DNA from: Chloracidobacterium sp.
GTDB taxonomy: Bacteria > Acidobacteriota > Blastocatellia > Pyrinomonadales > Pyrinomonadaceae
Length of the DNA: 64,000 nt
NCBI GenBank assembly: GCA_016715795.1
Contig: JADJXP010000002.1
Coordinates: forward strand, 248,001 to 312,000
Reading direction: 5' to 3'
Below the pieces are notes generated by a model. The model did not search any database, was not told the origin of the DNA, and saw nothing but the letters and a program-made list of their open reading frames with translations. Below, piece after piece: positions 8,838 to 16,832 of this stretch. The first letter of the stretch is position 1, and every line of letters starts with the position of its first letter. The position numbers and the translations under genes are program-made.

Positions 8838-10616
8838 TCAAACTGCGAACGGTGCATTCTCAAGATATTTCTTAAGATACGCCAGGAATTTCTCTGCGTC
8901 TGCACCGTCAACCACGCGATGGTCATAGGTCAGAGCAAAATATGCCATCTGTCTGATCGCGATGTAATCGTCACCGTCGGGTGAGGTCATCACCTTTGGC
9001 CGCTTTTCGATCGTTCCGACGCAGAGGATCGCGACCTGCGGCTGATTGATGATCGGCGTTCCAAAGAGGCCGCCGAAAACGCCCGGATTCGTGATCGTAA
9101 ACGTTCCGCCCTGCACCTCGTCGGGATTCAGCTTCTTGCCTCGCGCCCGGTCGGCGAGGTCATTGGCCTTGACGGCGATCTCGGAGAGCGACATTGTCTC
9201 GGCATTCTTGATGACCGGCACGATCAGGCCCCAGTCGAGGGCGACTGCCATGCCGAGATTGATATCGCCCTTGTAGACAATGTTCTCGCCATCGACCTGC
9301 GAATTGACTATACGATGTTCGCGTATCGCCGCCGTCACTGCCTGGAAGATGAAGGGCATGAACGTAAGCTTCGTCCCAAACCTGGCTTGAAAACCAGCCT
9401 GATTTGCCGTGCGGAATTTCGCGACATTCGTCATGTCGATCTCGTAAACGCTAGTCACATGGGCCGACGTCTGCTTCGAGAACGTCATGTGCTCGGCGAT
9501 CTTTTTGCGCATCACCGACATCTTCTCGACGCGGTCTTCCATGGACGTTGCAGGCGACGGCATCGTGAATGTCGCTGCAGGCGTCGCGGCCGGAACTGCT
9601 GAGATTGCCGGAGCCGTCGCCGCTCCTTTCACAAGCAGGTCCTGAGGCCGCAGGGCGGCACCGGTTTCGATAAAGCTAAGAATGTCGTGCTTTGTAACGC
9701 GGCCGCTGATGCCGCTGCCGGGGATCCGCGTGATGTCGATGCCATGCTCGGCCGCAATCTTGCGCACCAGCGGGCTCGATTTTTGGCGGCGCAGTTCATC
9801 GACCGTCGCATTGCCGTTACCGGCCGTGGCAGCGACGGCCTTGGCCTGAAGAGGTGGGGCGGTCGGGGCCTGAACCTCACTTGAAGCTGAATTAGCTTGG
9901 GCGGGGGCAAGCTCGCCTTCCTGACCTTCATTTTGCTTAGGTTGAGCCGGCTTTGCTGAAGAGCTTTCGGCGCCAACCAAAGCTAAGACAGCTCCGACCT
10001 CGACGGTTTCGCCTTCGTTGACCGTTATTGCGAGCAGCTTGCCGCTTGCCGGGCTTGGCACCTCGGCATCGACCTTGTCGGTCGATATCTCGAGCAATGC
10101 TTCGTCCTTTGCAATGTCATCGCCGACCTTCTTGAGCCATTTCGAGACGGTGCCCTCGGTGATGGACTCGCCCATCTGGGGCATTATGACCTCAGTCGCG
10201 TTTGATACTTGCAGTCCGGAAGACGGGCTTGCCCCCGCTGACGTTGAATCAGAACTCTGCGTCGACGCCTGTTCAGGCTGAGCGGGGGCAAGCCCACCTT
10301 CCTGACCTGTCATCTCCCGAGCGGTTGTGGCTGCCTCGAAAGCCTGCTCACGAGGCGGTGCCGCGGCGGCGGTTTCGTTCTCCTCGCCGATCACCGCCAC
10401 GACCGTTCCGACCTCGACCGTTTCGCCTTCGGGTGTGTTTATCGCGAGCAGGACGCCCGCGCCGGGGCTCGGCACCTCGGCATCGACCTTGTCGGTCGAT
10501 ATCTCAAGAACCGCCTCGTCCTTTTCGACGCGGTCGCCAACCTGTTTCAGCCATTTTGAGACCGTGCCCTCGGTTATCGATTCGCCCATCTGGGGCATTA
10601 CGACATCAACGCTCAT
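8838..10616 (-). CDS. Dihydrolipoamide acyltransferase (E2) with two lipoyl domains
   Basis: 592 residues. Two lipoyl domains (1-75 and about 140-215) each carry the lipoylated Lys in EISTDKVDAEVPSP. An E3-binding domain follows (about 285-320, SSPLVRKIAAEHGIDITRIP), then the catalytic acyltransferase domain with the DHRVVDGADAEKF active site. MPQMGESITEGTVSKW is shared with 2-oxoglutarate and branched-chain E2s, so the acyl group is undecided. The lipoyl repeats are close copies, and the linkers carry palindromic repeats (see separate entries). The lpdA-type E3 gene lies 2.6 kb upstream on the same strand; no E1 gene is in the window. Confidence 0.93.
   Translation of the reverse strand: MSVDVVMPQMGESITEGTVSKWLKQVGDRVEKDEAVLEISTDKVDAEVPSPGAGVLLAINTPEGETVEVGTVVAVIGEENETAAAAPPREQAFEAATTAREMTGQEGGLAPAQPEQASTQSSDSTSAGASPSSGLQVSNATEVIMPQMGESITEGTVSKWLKKVGDDIAKDEALLEISTDKVDAEVPSPASGKLLAITVNEGETVEVGAVLALVGAESSSAKPAQPKQNEGQEGELAPAQANSASSEVQAPTAPPLQAKAVAATAGNGNATVDELRRQKSSPLVRKIAAEHGIDITRIPGSGISGRVTKHDILSFIETGAALRPQDLLVKGAATAPAISAVPAATPAATFTMPSPATSMEDRVEKMSVMRKKIAEHMTFSKQTSAHVTSVYEIDMTNVAKFRTANQAGFQARFGTKLTFMPFIFQAVTAAIREHRIVNSQVDGENIVYKGDINLGMAVALDWGLIVPVIKNAETMSLSEIAVKANDLADRARGKKLNPDEVQGGTFTITNPGVFGGLFGTPIINQPQVAILCVGTIEKRPKVMTSPDGDDYIAIRQMAYFALTYDHRVVDGADAEKFLAYLKKYLENAPFAV
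9901..9926. repeat. In-frame copy of a GCGGGGGCAAGC repeat in the E2 linker
   Basis: A 26-base sequence beginning GCGGGGGCAAGC and ending CTTCCTGACC, identical at 24 of 26 positions to 10282-10307. It lies within the Ala/Pro/Ser-rich linker after the second lipoyl domain, where it encodes EGELAPAQ. Confidence 0.65.
10225..10307. repeat. Inverted pair of the GCGGGGGCAAGC repeat in the first E2 linker
   Basis: GGGCTTGCCCCCGC at 10225-10238 is the exact reverse complement of 10282-10295, giving a perfect 14-bp inverted repeat within coding DNA between the two lipoyl domains. The 10282-10307 arm encodes EGGLAPAQ. This looks like a REP-type palindromic element that has settled in-frame in disordered linker. 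Confidence 0.65.
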
Positions 10617-10983
10617 AAATAAACAGAATACAGAAAAACCCGGGTTAAGTCAGCCCGCCGTTGACCGGTGCGTCTCGACTGAAGAGATGTCCCCTGGCGC
10701 GTTGGAACCATTAATATTTCGTGTTTTGCATAACATCAATGTTAGCAACATTTACGGTCTCCGGCTCGAATCGCGTGTCCCGCCCTGTCCCGCTGCCCTT
10801 CGGGACAAATAAGTGGCTGTGATCTCAATAACTTACGCCTATTTTTGCGGCTGCTTTGCCGGTTTTTGAAAAAAAATAACATGATCTTTCAAGCAACGAA
10901 ATTCGTCGACATCCTCCGTTTTCACGGTTGTCACTGTCCCGCTGCTGTCCCACTACCGAGCGGGACAAATAACCGCTGTGTTT
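10617..10983. other. Gene-free interval upstream of the E2 gene
   Basis: 367 bases without a credible gene. On the minus strand, CTGACT and TATTCT at 17-base spacing lie just before the E2 ATG and may be its promoter, giving a very short leader. The rest is filled by the first copy and part of the second copy of a duplicated ~90-base element. Short frames crossing it have no homology I recognise. Confidence 0.6.
10785..10877. repeat. Duplicated non-coding element, copy 1
   Basis: Begins with a hairpin GTCCCG-N8-CGGGAC, followed on the plus strand by AAATAA, a CTTACGCC block, and TTTTGAAAAAAAAT at the end. The second copy lies 160 bases further on with the same order of blocks and a 2-base indel. 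In copy 1 the hairpin stem is 6 bp. Confidence 0.7.
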
Positions 10984-11034
10984 TCAACACTTACGCCCGT
11001 TTTTGCCGCTGTCCTGTCGATTTTTGAAAAAAAT
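10945..11034. repeat. Duplicated non-coding element, copy 2
   Basis: Same order of blocks as copy 1: a GTCCC-N10-GGGAC stem, CGGGACAAATAA, CACTTACGCCC, TTTTTGCCGCTGTCC and TTTTTGAAAAAAAT. Its right part is read through by the frame at 10984-11331 on the minus strand, supplying that protein's last residues. Confidence 0.7.
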
Positions 11035-11331
11035 CTGCCTCAGGCCTTTCGGCACATCGGAGAGCAGTCGTTTTGGCGGGTTGCGACATTGAAACAGCGT
11101 ATCACAATATGAACGATTTGTCAAGAGTTTAGGTGGTCGGCCCCGGCCTTTCCGCAGCCGGACGAACGAGATCATCGTGAAGGTATACACGACCAAAAAT
11201 GCGGTCGCGAGCAGGAAATAGAGGAGCGAACCGCGCAGGTAGTAGGCAAGCATCATCGCCAGGAAGAAGAGGAACGAGAGCACCGCGATGAATGCCACCC
11301 GCTGGACGTGGGCGGGTGAGATACTATTCAT
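10984..11331 (-). CDS. Small two-helix membrane protein with a repeat-derived C-terminal tail
   Basis: 115 residues. Residues 10-60 form two membrane helices (VAFIAVLSFLFFLAMMLAYY and LLYFLLATAFLVVYTFTMIS), then a basic RLRKGRGRPPK. From about residue 70 the composition changes, and the end (FFKNRQDSGKNGRKC) is encoded by the duplicated non-coding element. The native stop codon was probably lost. Starts 8 bases inside the end of the gene upstream. Function unknown. Confidence 0.55.
   Translation of the reverse strand: MNSISPAHVQRVAFIAVLSFLFFLAMMLAYYLRGSLLYFLLATAFLVVYTFTMISFVRLRKGRGRPPKLLTNRSYCDTLFQCRNPPKRLLSDVPKGLRQIFFKNRQDSGKNGRKC
11096..11124 (-). promoter_or_regulatory. Sigma70-like promoter pointing through the duplicated element
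   Basis: On the minus strand TTGACA (11124-11119), 17 bases, TACGCT (11101-11096). The consensus -35 and ideal spacing are seen directly. It lies inside the 3' part of the 10984-11331 frame and would transcribe both element copies towards the E2 gene. Confidence 0.5.
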
Positions 11332-11755
11332 CCCGCAACTCCTGCGTGTCGTCCTCGGTGTTGTCGAATAGCGACCTTGGCGGAGCCGCCTGAATTACAG
11401 GCTGCTCGGCCATTTCTTTCTGGAGCCGCTCGACGGCGTCGCTGGCGCGTTCGAAATCGTCTTTAGCGATCTTTAGGATGATCTTGCCGCTGCTGTTTGG
11501 CAGGCCGGCCAGTTTTGTGATCGACCTGAGGCGGATGACTATCTTTGAGCTGCGACGCCACAGGCCTTTCTTGAAATTAACGTCGAGCAGCTCGAGTATC
11601 GGCAGCCGGATCTCCTTGATGCCCTGCGAGAGCAGCCCGAGTATCTTTGCCTCGAATTCCAGCACGATCCCGGCGCTCGAGAACTTTGCCATGCCGTGCG
11701 CATGGGTAATGCCGTGCTCGCTCTCGGCCTTGAATGGAACGGTCGTGAAACTCAT
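11324..11755 (-). CDS. Conserved hypothetical protein
   Basis: 143 residues from the ATG at 11755 (MSFTTVPFKAESEHG). An earlier ATG at 11788 lies in an inverted repeat and is less likely. The sequence alternates short beta-like strands (AGIVLEFEAKILG, IRLPILELLDVNF, KIVIRLRSI) with an amphipathic helix FERASDAVERLQKEM and an acidic end. It could be a small PH-like or barrel domain, but I do not recognise a family. Overlaps the next membrane gene by 8 bases, so the two form a unit with the CBU_0592-like gene. Confidence 0.65.
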   Translation of the reverse strand: MSFTTVPFKAESEHGITHAHGMAKFSSAGIVLEFEAKILGLLSQGIKEIRLPILELLDVNFKKGLWRRSSKIVIRLRSITKLAGLPNSSGKIILKIAKDDFERASDAVERLQKEMAEQPVIQAAPPRSLFDNTEDDTQELRDE

Positions 11756-11763
11756 AGGAATGG

Positions 11764-11830
11764 CCGCGAAAAGGCGCAAAATCCGCAAAAAGCTGGATTC
11801 TATTCTTGTGCCTTTTGCGCCTTTTTGCGG
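11764..11830. repeat. Inverted repeat (17 of 18 bp), GCGCAAAA family
   Basis: Arms 11764-11781 and 11813-11830 match at 17 of 18 positions around a 31-base loop. The unit CCGCAAAAAGGCGCAAAA resembles the CCCGCAAAGCCGCAAAG unit near queE. The right arm encodes the last residues (KKAQKAQE) of the CBU_0592-like protein. Confidence 0.75.
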
Positions 11831-12066
11831 CTAAACGACCCGCCGATGCCGTACAAACTGATCAACAGCCAGAAGAATTCTACTACAAGCGACGGGAAGT
11901 TAAATGCGTAGTAGAGCGAGATGAGGATCAGCAACGCTCCGACGCCGTTCATTACCGAATACGCAAGCTGCTCACTCCGCAGCCGGCCCGTCTGGAGCAG
12001 GAAATACGCAACGATAATGACCGCAACACCGGCCGTGCCGATGATGTCGTACCAGGCCCAACTCAT
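11800..12066 (-). CDS. CBU_0592-family small membrane protein
   Basis: 88 residues from the ATG at 12066. WYDIIGTAGVAVIIVAYFLL, QTGRLRSEQLAYSVMNGVGA and VVEFFWLLISLYGI match the three-helix CBU_0592 family, whose function is unknown. The ATG overlaps the stop of the YCF48-like gene (ATGA). The C-terminal SRKKAQKAQE is encoded by an intergenic inverted repeat and is unlikely to be ancestral. Confidence 0.8.
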   Translation of the reverse strand: MSWAWYDIIGTAGVAVIIVAYFLLQTGRLRSEQLAYSVMNGVGALLILISLYYAFNFPSLVVEFFWLLISLYGIGGSFSRKKAQKAQE

Positions 12067-13067
12067 TTGAGCCTTACGACCAAGCCCTTTGGCCCTACGG
12101 CCCATGTCGCCGTGGAACCGCGCGACTGGACGGCGTTTAGATCTTCAGTTCCGAGCGGTTGCCACATTTTTCCACTGCTACGTGAGATATCTGAGCCGTT
12201 GGTGCCGACCGCGATCATCGTTTTTCGATCGACGAATGCGACCGCGGATCGGTATCCGGAAAGGCCATTTCCGGCTTTCCATGTTTTGCCTGCATCGCTG
12301 GTGAAGGCCAGTGAGCCGGCTGTTTCGGTCGGTTTTTCGTAATCGCCGCCAACGATCACTCCTGTTTTCGCGTCGGACATTGCAATGGAAAATATGCCCG
12401 TGCCAGGGCGGCCCTTGACGAGCGGAGTCGCCACAACCGTCCAAGTGCGCCCGCGATCATCTGATCGAAACACGCGCGAATTACCGCCGCCGGTCACGAG
12501 GAACAGGCCGTCCTTGCCGTGCGCGATCAGGCATGTGCCGCTTGCGGCAAAGGCAGATTCGCTCATTGTGGCCGCCGGCATGTTTGCGGTGTCGATCTGT
12601 TTCCAGGTTTCACCGCCGTCGCCTGTGCCTGTGAGCAGGAAGTGTCCGTGGACGGGGTCGGACATCGCGATGCAGTTGTTCTCATCCCAGCAGGCGAGAG
12701 CGTCATAAAAGGCCAGGATGTTCATATTTACGAACTGCTGGTTCCAGGTGTCGCCACCGTCGACCGTCTTAAAGATCCTTGATTTCTGACCTTCTCCGAT
12801 GGCGAGCACATACGCTGTAGTGGCGTTGAAAGCCTCGACATCGCGGAAGTCAAACTGCTTTGCTCCCGGAACGGTCATTACCTTCCATGTCTTGCCGCCG
12901 TCGATGGTGCGGATCACCGTCCCGCCCGTGCCGCTCGCCCAGACGACCTTTTCATTCACGACCGCCAACCCGCGAAGACTTGCGGTCGTATCCACGTTCT
13001 GTTTGATCCACTGCGCACCGGCCGACTGAACGCAGACGGTGAGGACCACAAGGGCAAGGGTTTTCAT
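12063..13067 (-). CDS. Secreted YCF48/BNR-repeat beta-propeller protein
   Basis: 334 residues with a clear signal peptide from the ATG at 13067 (MKTLALVVLTVCVQSAGAQ). Asp-box motifs recur along the chain: TIDGGKTWK, TVDGGDTWN, TGDGGETWK, SDDRGRTWT and TSDAGKTWK. They indicate a propeller related to the photosystem II assembly factor YCF48. In non-phototrophs such proteins have no established role. A longer frame up to 13190 runs into an inverted repeat and was not used. Confidence 0.88.
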   Translation of the reverse strand: MKTLALVVLTVCVQSAGAQWIKQNVDTTASLRGLAVVNEKVVWASGTGGTVIRTIDGGKTWKVMTVPGAKQFDFRDVEAFNATTAYVLAIGEGQKSRIFKTVDGGDTWNQQFVNMNILAFYDALACWDENNCIAMSDPVHGHFLLTGTGDGGETWKQIDTANMPAATMSESAFAASGTCLIAHGKDGLFLVTGGGNSRVFRSDDRGRTWTVVATPLVKGRPGTGIFSIAMSDAKTGVIVGGDYEKPTETAGSLAFTSDAGKTWKAGNGLSGYRSAVAFVDRKTMIAVGTNGSDISRSSGKMWQPLGTEDLNAVQSRGSTATWAVGPKGLVVRLK

Positions 13068-13084
13068 GGCTAACGTCAGTTTGG

Positions 13085-13160
13085 CCGCAGATGACACAGA
13101 TAAGGTCGATAAATGAAAGGATATGATCATTCTTATCGGCGTTATCCGTGTCATCTGCGG
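13085..13160. repeat. Inverted repeat of the CAGATGACACAGATAA family
   Basis: Arms 13085-13112 and 13133-13160 match at 25 of 28 positions with a 20-base loop. The arms carry CCGCAGATGACAC, the same type of unit as the nuoB/nuoC and nuoH/nuoJ repeats. It lies between the lpdA-type gene and the YCF48-like gene; without a T tract it is not a classical terminator. Confidence 0.8.
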
Positions 13161-13186
13161 TTGATATCCTCTAAAACCGAGGAGCC

Positions 13187-14596
13187 TCACATATGTATCG
13201 TCAGGTCGTGGACCCCTTCGGCGGCTTCCATGACGGATTCGCTCACGGTCGGGTGGGCGTGGATTATGCGGCCGAGTTCGTCGGCGGTGGTTTCGAGGGC
13301 CATGCCGACGCAGGCTTCGGCGAGGAGTTCAGTCGCGTGCGGGCCGATGATGTGGACGCCGAGGACCTCGTCGTATTTCCTTTCGGCGACTATCTTAACG
13401 AAGCCGTCAGTCTCGCCGAGGATGCGTGCCTTGCCCGATGCCGAGAACGGAAACTTGCCCACTTTGACGTCGTAGCCGGCGGCCTTTGCTTTTTCTTCGG
13501 TCAGGCCGACGCTTGCGACCTCCGGGTCGCAGTAGGTGCAGTTCGGGACGAGGTTGTGCTTGATCGGTTCGACCTTTTTGCCGGCGATCTTTTCGACAAC
13601 AAGAATACCTTCTTTTGAGGCGAGGTGGGCAAGCTGCGCCGTCGGGATCACGTCGCCGATCGCGTAGATGCCCGGCTCGGCGGTCTCGCAGTATTCGTTG
13701 ACCTCGACGGTGCCTTTCTCGCTGACCTTGACCTTGGTCTTTTCGAGGCCGAGGCCTTCGAGATACGCCATGCGGCCGACGGCAACAAGGAGCATCTCGG
13801 CTTCGAGCGCGACGGTGTCGCCTTTGGCGTTCTTGCCTGAGACCTTCACGCCCGACTTTGTCTTTTCGAGCTTGTCGAGCTTGAGGCCGGTCTCGACCTT
13901 AATTCCTTGTTTTTTGAAGGCCCGAGCGAGCTCTTTTGAACAATCGGCATCTTCGAGGGGAACGATGCGATCGAGCAGCTCGACCAGCGTCGTGTCGCAG
14001 CCGAAGCGGCTGTAAACGCTCGCGAATTCCGAGCCGACCGCGCCCGAACCCATCACGATCAACGATTTTGGGACCTTTTGCAGTTCGAGGATGTGGTCGG
14101 AATTGACGACCGTTTTGCCGTCCGTCTCAAAGCCCGGAATGGGACGCACGACCGAGCCGGTGGCGATGATGATGTTCTTTGACTGAACGGTTTCCTTTTT
14201 TCCGTCGGCGAGCGCGACCTCGACCTTGCCGGGGCCAAGGATCTTGCCGTGGCCGTTAAAGACCGTGACCTTGTTCTTTTTCATCAGATAGGTCACGCCG
14301 GCAGAGTTTTTGGCGACGACGTCAGATTTATATTTCTGGACGGCCGGGAAATCGAACGACAGGTTATCGACCTTTAACCCGAACTGCTCAAAGTGCCCGG
14401 CTTTTTGATAAAGATGGGCGGCGTTAAGCAACGCCTTTGTCGGTATACATCCGCGAAGGCCGCACGTGCCGCCGAGCCGCGCGTCTTTTTCTTTCTCGAT
14501 CAGAGCGACTTTTAGCCCGAGTTGTCCTGCGCGAACCGCGGCCACATAGCCACCCGGCCCCGAGCCGATGATAGTGATGTCAAATTGTTCTGCCAA
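13187..14596 (-). CDS. lpdA: Dihydrolipoyl dehydrogenase (E3)
   Basis: About 469 residues. FAD-binding DITIIGSGPGGYVAAVRAGQ at the N-terminus, the redox-active disulfide GGTCGLRGCIPTKAL (note LRG in place of the usual LNVG), a second dinucleotide fold SLIVMGSGAVGSEFA, YAIGDV and the C-terminal HAHPTVSESVMEA active-site His/Glu. It reoxidises dihydrolipoyl groups on E2. I favour a TTG start at 14596 because GAGG lies 8 bases before it; an in-frame TTG at 14611 is the alternative. Confidence 0.93.
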   Translation of the reverse strand: MAEQFDITIIGSGPGGYVAAVRAGQLGLKVALIEKEKDARLGGTCGLRGCIPTKALLNAAHLYQKAGHFEQFGLKVDNLSFDFPAVQKYKSDVVAKNSAGVTYLMKKNKVTVFNGHGKILGPGKVEVALADGKKETVQSKNIIIATGSVVRPIPGFETDGKTVVNSDHILELQKVPKSLIVMGSGAVGSEFASVYSRFGCDTTLVELLDRIVPLEDADCSKELARAFKKQGIKVETGLKLDKLEKTKSGVKVSGKNAKGDTVALEAEMLLVAVGRMAYLEGLGLEKTKVKVSEKGTVEVNEYCETAEPGIYAIGDVIPTAQLAHLASKEGILVVEKIAGKKVEPIKHNLVPNCTYCDPEVASVGLTEEKAKAAGYDVKVGKFPFSASGKARILGETDGFVKIVAERKYDEVLGVHIIGPHATELLAEACVGMALETTADELGRIIHAHPTVSESVMEAAEGVHDLTIHM

Positions 14597-14703
14597 AGCG
14601 ATAAACCTCAATAAATAAAGTCAAATTGCGAACTATCCATTATAGGTCTTCCGCTGACAGGGTGCTAGTTTGGCGGCCGTGGTTTGGGTAAACTAGTAGT
14701 AGC

Positions 14704-15381
14704 ATGAATTCAGACCTTGAAAAACGACGCGAACGCGTTCGCGAACTGCAAGAGGAGTTTGCGGCCCGTGGCGATGTAATGGGCTGGTTTGACGCGCTCT
14801 ACAGGGAGGCCGCGGGCGACAACGAGGTCATACCGTGGGCAGACCTCGAGCCGAACAGCTACTTTCGGCAGTGGGCCCAGGCCAATGGCTTAAAGGGCAA
14901 TGGCCGGAGAGCACTCGTTGTTGGATGCGGGCTCGGCGACGATGCGAAATATCTGCACGATCTTGGATTTAAGGTCACCGCTTTCGACCTCTCGCCGACG
15001 GCGATCGAATGGGCAAAGAAACTTTACGGAGAGGCGGATATTCAGTTTGAGGCCGCCGACCTTTTCCATCCGTTCGGCGATTGGCTCGGGGCTTTTGATT
15101 TCGTATTGGAGATCTACACTATACAGCCGCTCCCGCTCGAGATGCGGCCGCAGGTGATCGATGCGATAGCGGCATTTGTCGCTGATGGCGGCGAATTGGT
15201 CGTTGTCACTCGCGGCCGGGGCGATGATGAGGAACCTGATACTGTGCCGTGGCCGTGCTCACGGCGAGACCTTTCCCGGTTCAGTGAAAACGGACTTGTT
15301 GAGGTTGATCTCGTTGAAATGCCGCCTGAGAATGAGGATGAGCCGCCGAGGTTTGTCGCCAGATATCGCCGCCAGAGGTAA
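14704..15381 (+). CDS. Class I SAM-dependent methyltransferase
   Basis: 225 residues. The SAM-binding core is plain: RALVVGCGLGDDAKYLHDLG (motif I, about 67-86), VTAFDLSPTAIEWAK (motif II), FEAADLFHP and FDFVLEIYTIQPL. The N-terminal GWFDALYREAAGDNEVIPWA resembles thiopurine/TehB-like small-molecule methyltransferases. The acceptor is unknown. Three bases separate it from the MBL-rhodanese gene, so the two are probably cotranscribed. Confidence 0.85.
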   Translation: MNSDLEKRRERVRELQEEFAARGDVMGWFDALYREAAGDNEVIPWADLEPNSYFRQWAQANGLKGNGRRALVVGCGLGDDAKYLHDLGFKVTAFDLSPTAIEWAKKLYGEADIQFEAADLFHPFGDWLGAFDFVLEIYTIQPLPLEMRPQVIDAIAAFVADGGELVVVTRGRGDDEEPDTVPWPCSRRDLSRFSENGLVEVDLVEMPPENEDEPPRFVARYRRQR

Positions 15382-15384
15382 TTT

Positions 15385-16818
15385 ATGCAGTTCAAACAAT
15401 TCTATCTGGGATGTCTTTCACATGCCTCGTATTACGTCGGCTCCGAGGGTGAGGCGGCGGTGATCGATCCTCAGCGGGATGTCGAACAATACATCGCCGA
15501 GGCTGAGGGCCACGGACAGAAGATCAAATATGTGATCGAGACGCACAGCCACGCGGATTTTGTCAGTGGACATATCGAGCTGGCCGCACGGACGGGGGCG
15601 GAGATCGTGTATGGGCAACGAGCTAATACACAGTTTCCTACGCTTAAGGTCAAGGATGGCGACGAGTTGTGGGTTGGCAGCGTGAAGCTAAGGTTCCTCG
15701 AAACGCCGGGCCACACGCCTGAGGGAATCACGATCATTGCCGAAGAAGGGAGTGCGGAGCACGAAAACGTTCTCGCCGTAAGCAGCGATGCCGACAAGAG
15801 TGTCGGCGCTCCGAAGGTGTTCACCGGCGATACGTTGTTTATTGGTGACGTCGGACGCCCTGATCTCGTTGGATCTAAAGGATTTACGGCCGAGCAGATG
15901 GCCGGGATGCTTTACGACTCGCTGCATGAAAAAATTTTGCTGCTGCCCGACAATTCGGAAGTTTATCCGGCGCACGGGGCGGGAAGCTTGTGCGGCAAGA
16001 ACATGTCGAAAGATACTTGGTCAACTTTGGGCGAGCAGCGGCGAACAAATTACGCATTGCAGCCAATGACGAAGGACGAGTTCGTCAAGCTCGTGTCGGC
16101 CGATCAACCTGAAGTGCCGATGTATTTTCCCCGAAGTGCGGCAAAGAACCTCGAGGGAGCTGTCCCGCTCGATGAGATCGCAAAGCCGAAGGCGTTGTCG
16201 GCGGACGAACTGCGTGCTTTTGACGGTGTAGTTATCGATGTCCGAACGAATACTGAATACGGAGCAGGGCACGTTCCGAATTCGATCAATATCGGTCTTG
16301 GCGGGCAGTTTGCCTCGTGGGCGGGCACTCTGATACCGATCGGCACGCGGATCGCGATCGTTGCCAATGGTGCGGATCAGGTCGATGAGGCTGTCATGCG
16401 ACTGGCCCGCGTTGGACATGAAGCGGTCGGCGGATATCAATTTATCAGCGACTACACCGGCGAGAGAAAAGTGGTCGAGCAGGTCGCGGTTGACGAGGTC
16501 GCAGAACTGACGAAGACGGAGAAGTATCTGCAGTTTGTCGATGTTCGCCGTCCCGCGGAGCACGACGCGGGGCATGCACATCGGTCGCGAAATATTCCGC
16601 TCGACAAACTTGCCTCAGAGATCGATCAACTTGATCCTGCAGTGCCGAGTTACGTGATTTGCCAGGGCGGCTACCGATCGTCGATCGGCTGCGGTATTCT
16701 GGAAAATGCCGGTTTCAAGAAGGTCTCTAACGTCACGGGCGGAACGGCAGCATGGATAGAGGCCGGGCTCGAAACCGAGGTGAACGCGGTCGCGTGCGCC
16801 AGCACGAAACCGGCATAG
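15385..16818 (+). CDS. MBL-fold hydrolase with two rhodanese domains (persulfide dioxygenase-like)
   Basis: 477 residues. The N-terminal MBL domain (1-250) shows THSHADFVSGH, TPGHTPEG, FTGDTLFIGDVGRPDL and VYPAHGAGS, the pattern of ETHE1-type persulfide dioxygenases. Two rhodanese domains follow (about 265-360 and 375-470). The second has a Cys active loop VICQGGYRSS, while the first has VANGADQ at that position and is probably non-catalytic. It likely handles sulfane sulfur in the cytoplasm. Next to a multicopper oxidase and a lipoprotein-like rhodanese. Confidence 0.9.
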   Translation: MQFKQFYLGCLSHASYYVGSEGEAAVIDPQRDVEQYIAEAEGHGQKIKYVIETHSHADFVSGHIELAARTGAEIVYGQRANTQFPTLKVKDGDELWVGSVKLRFLETPGHTPEGITIIAEEGSAEHENVLAVSSDADKSVGAPKVFTGDTLFIGDVGRPDLVGSKGFTAEQMAGMLYDSLHEKILLLPDNSEVYPAHGAGSLCGKNMSKDTWSTLGEQRRTNYALQPMTKDEFVKLVSADQPEVPMYFPRSAAKNLEGAVPLDEIAKPKALSADELRAFDGVVIDVRTNTEYGAGHVPNSINIGLGGQFASWAGTLIPIGTRIAIVANGADQVDEAVMRLARVGHEAVGGYQFISDYTGERKVVEQVAVDEVAELTKTEKYLQFVDVRRPAEHDAGHAHRSRNIPLDKLASEIDQLDPAVPSYVICQGGYRSSIGCGILENAGFKKVSNVTGGTAAWIEAGLETEVNAVACASTKPA

Positions 16819-16832
16819 TAGTGGCCCATAAT

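Noticed and set aside
10845..11027. 60-residue plus-strand frame in the gene-free interval
   Set aside because: It crosses both repeat copies, has no ribosome-binding site and no recognisable fold.
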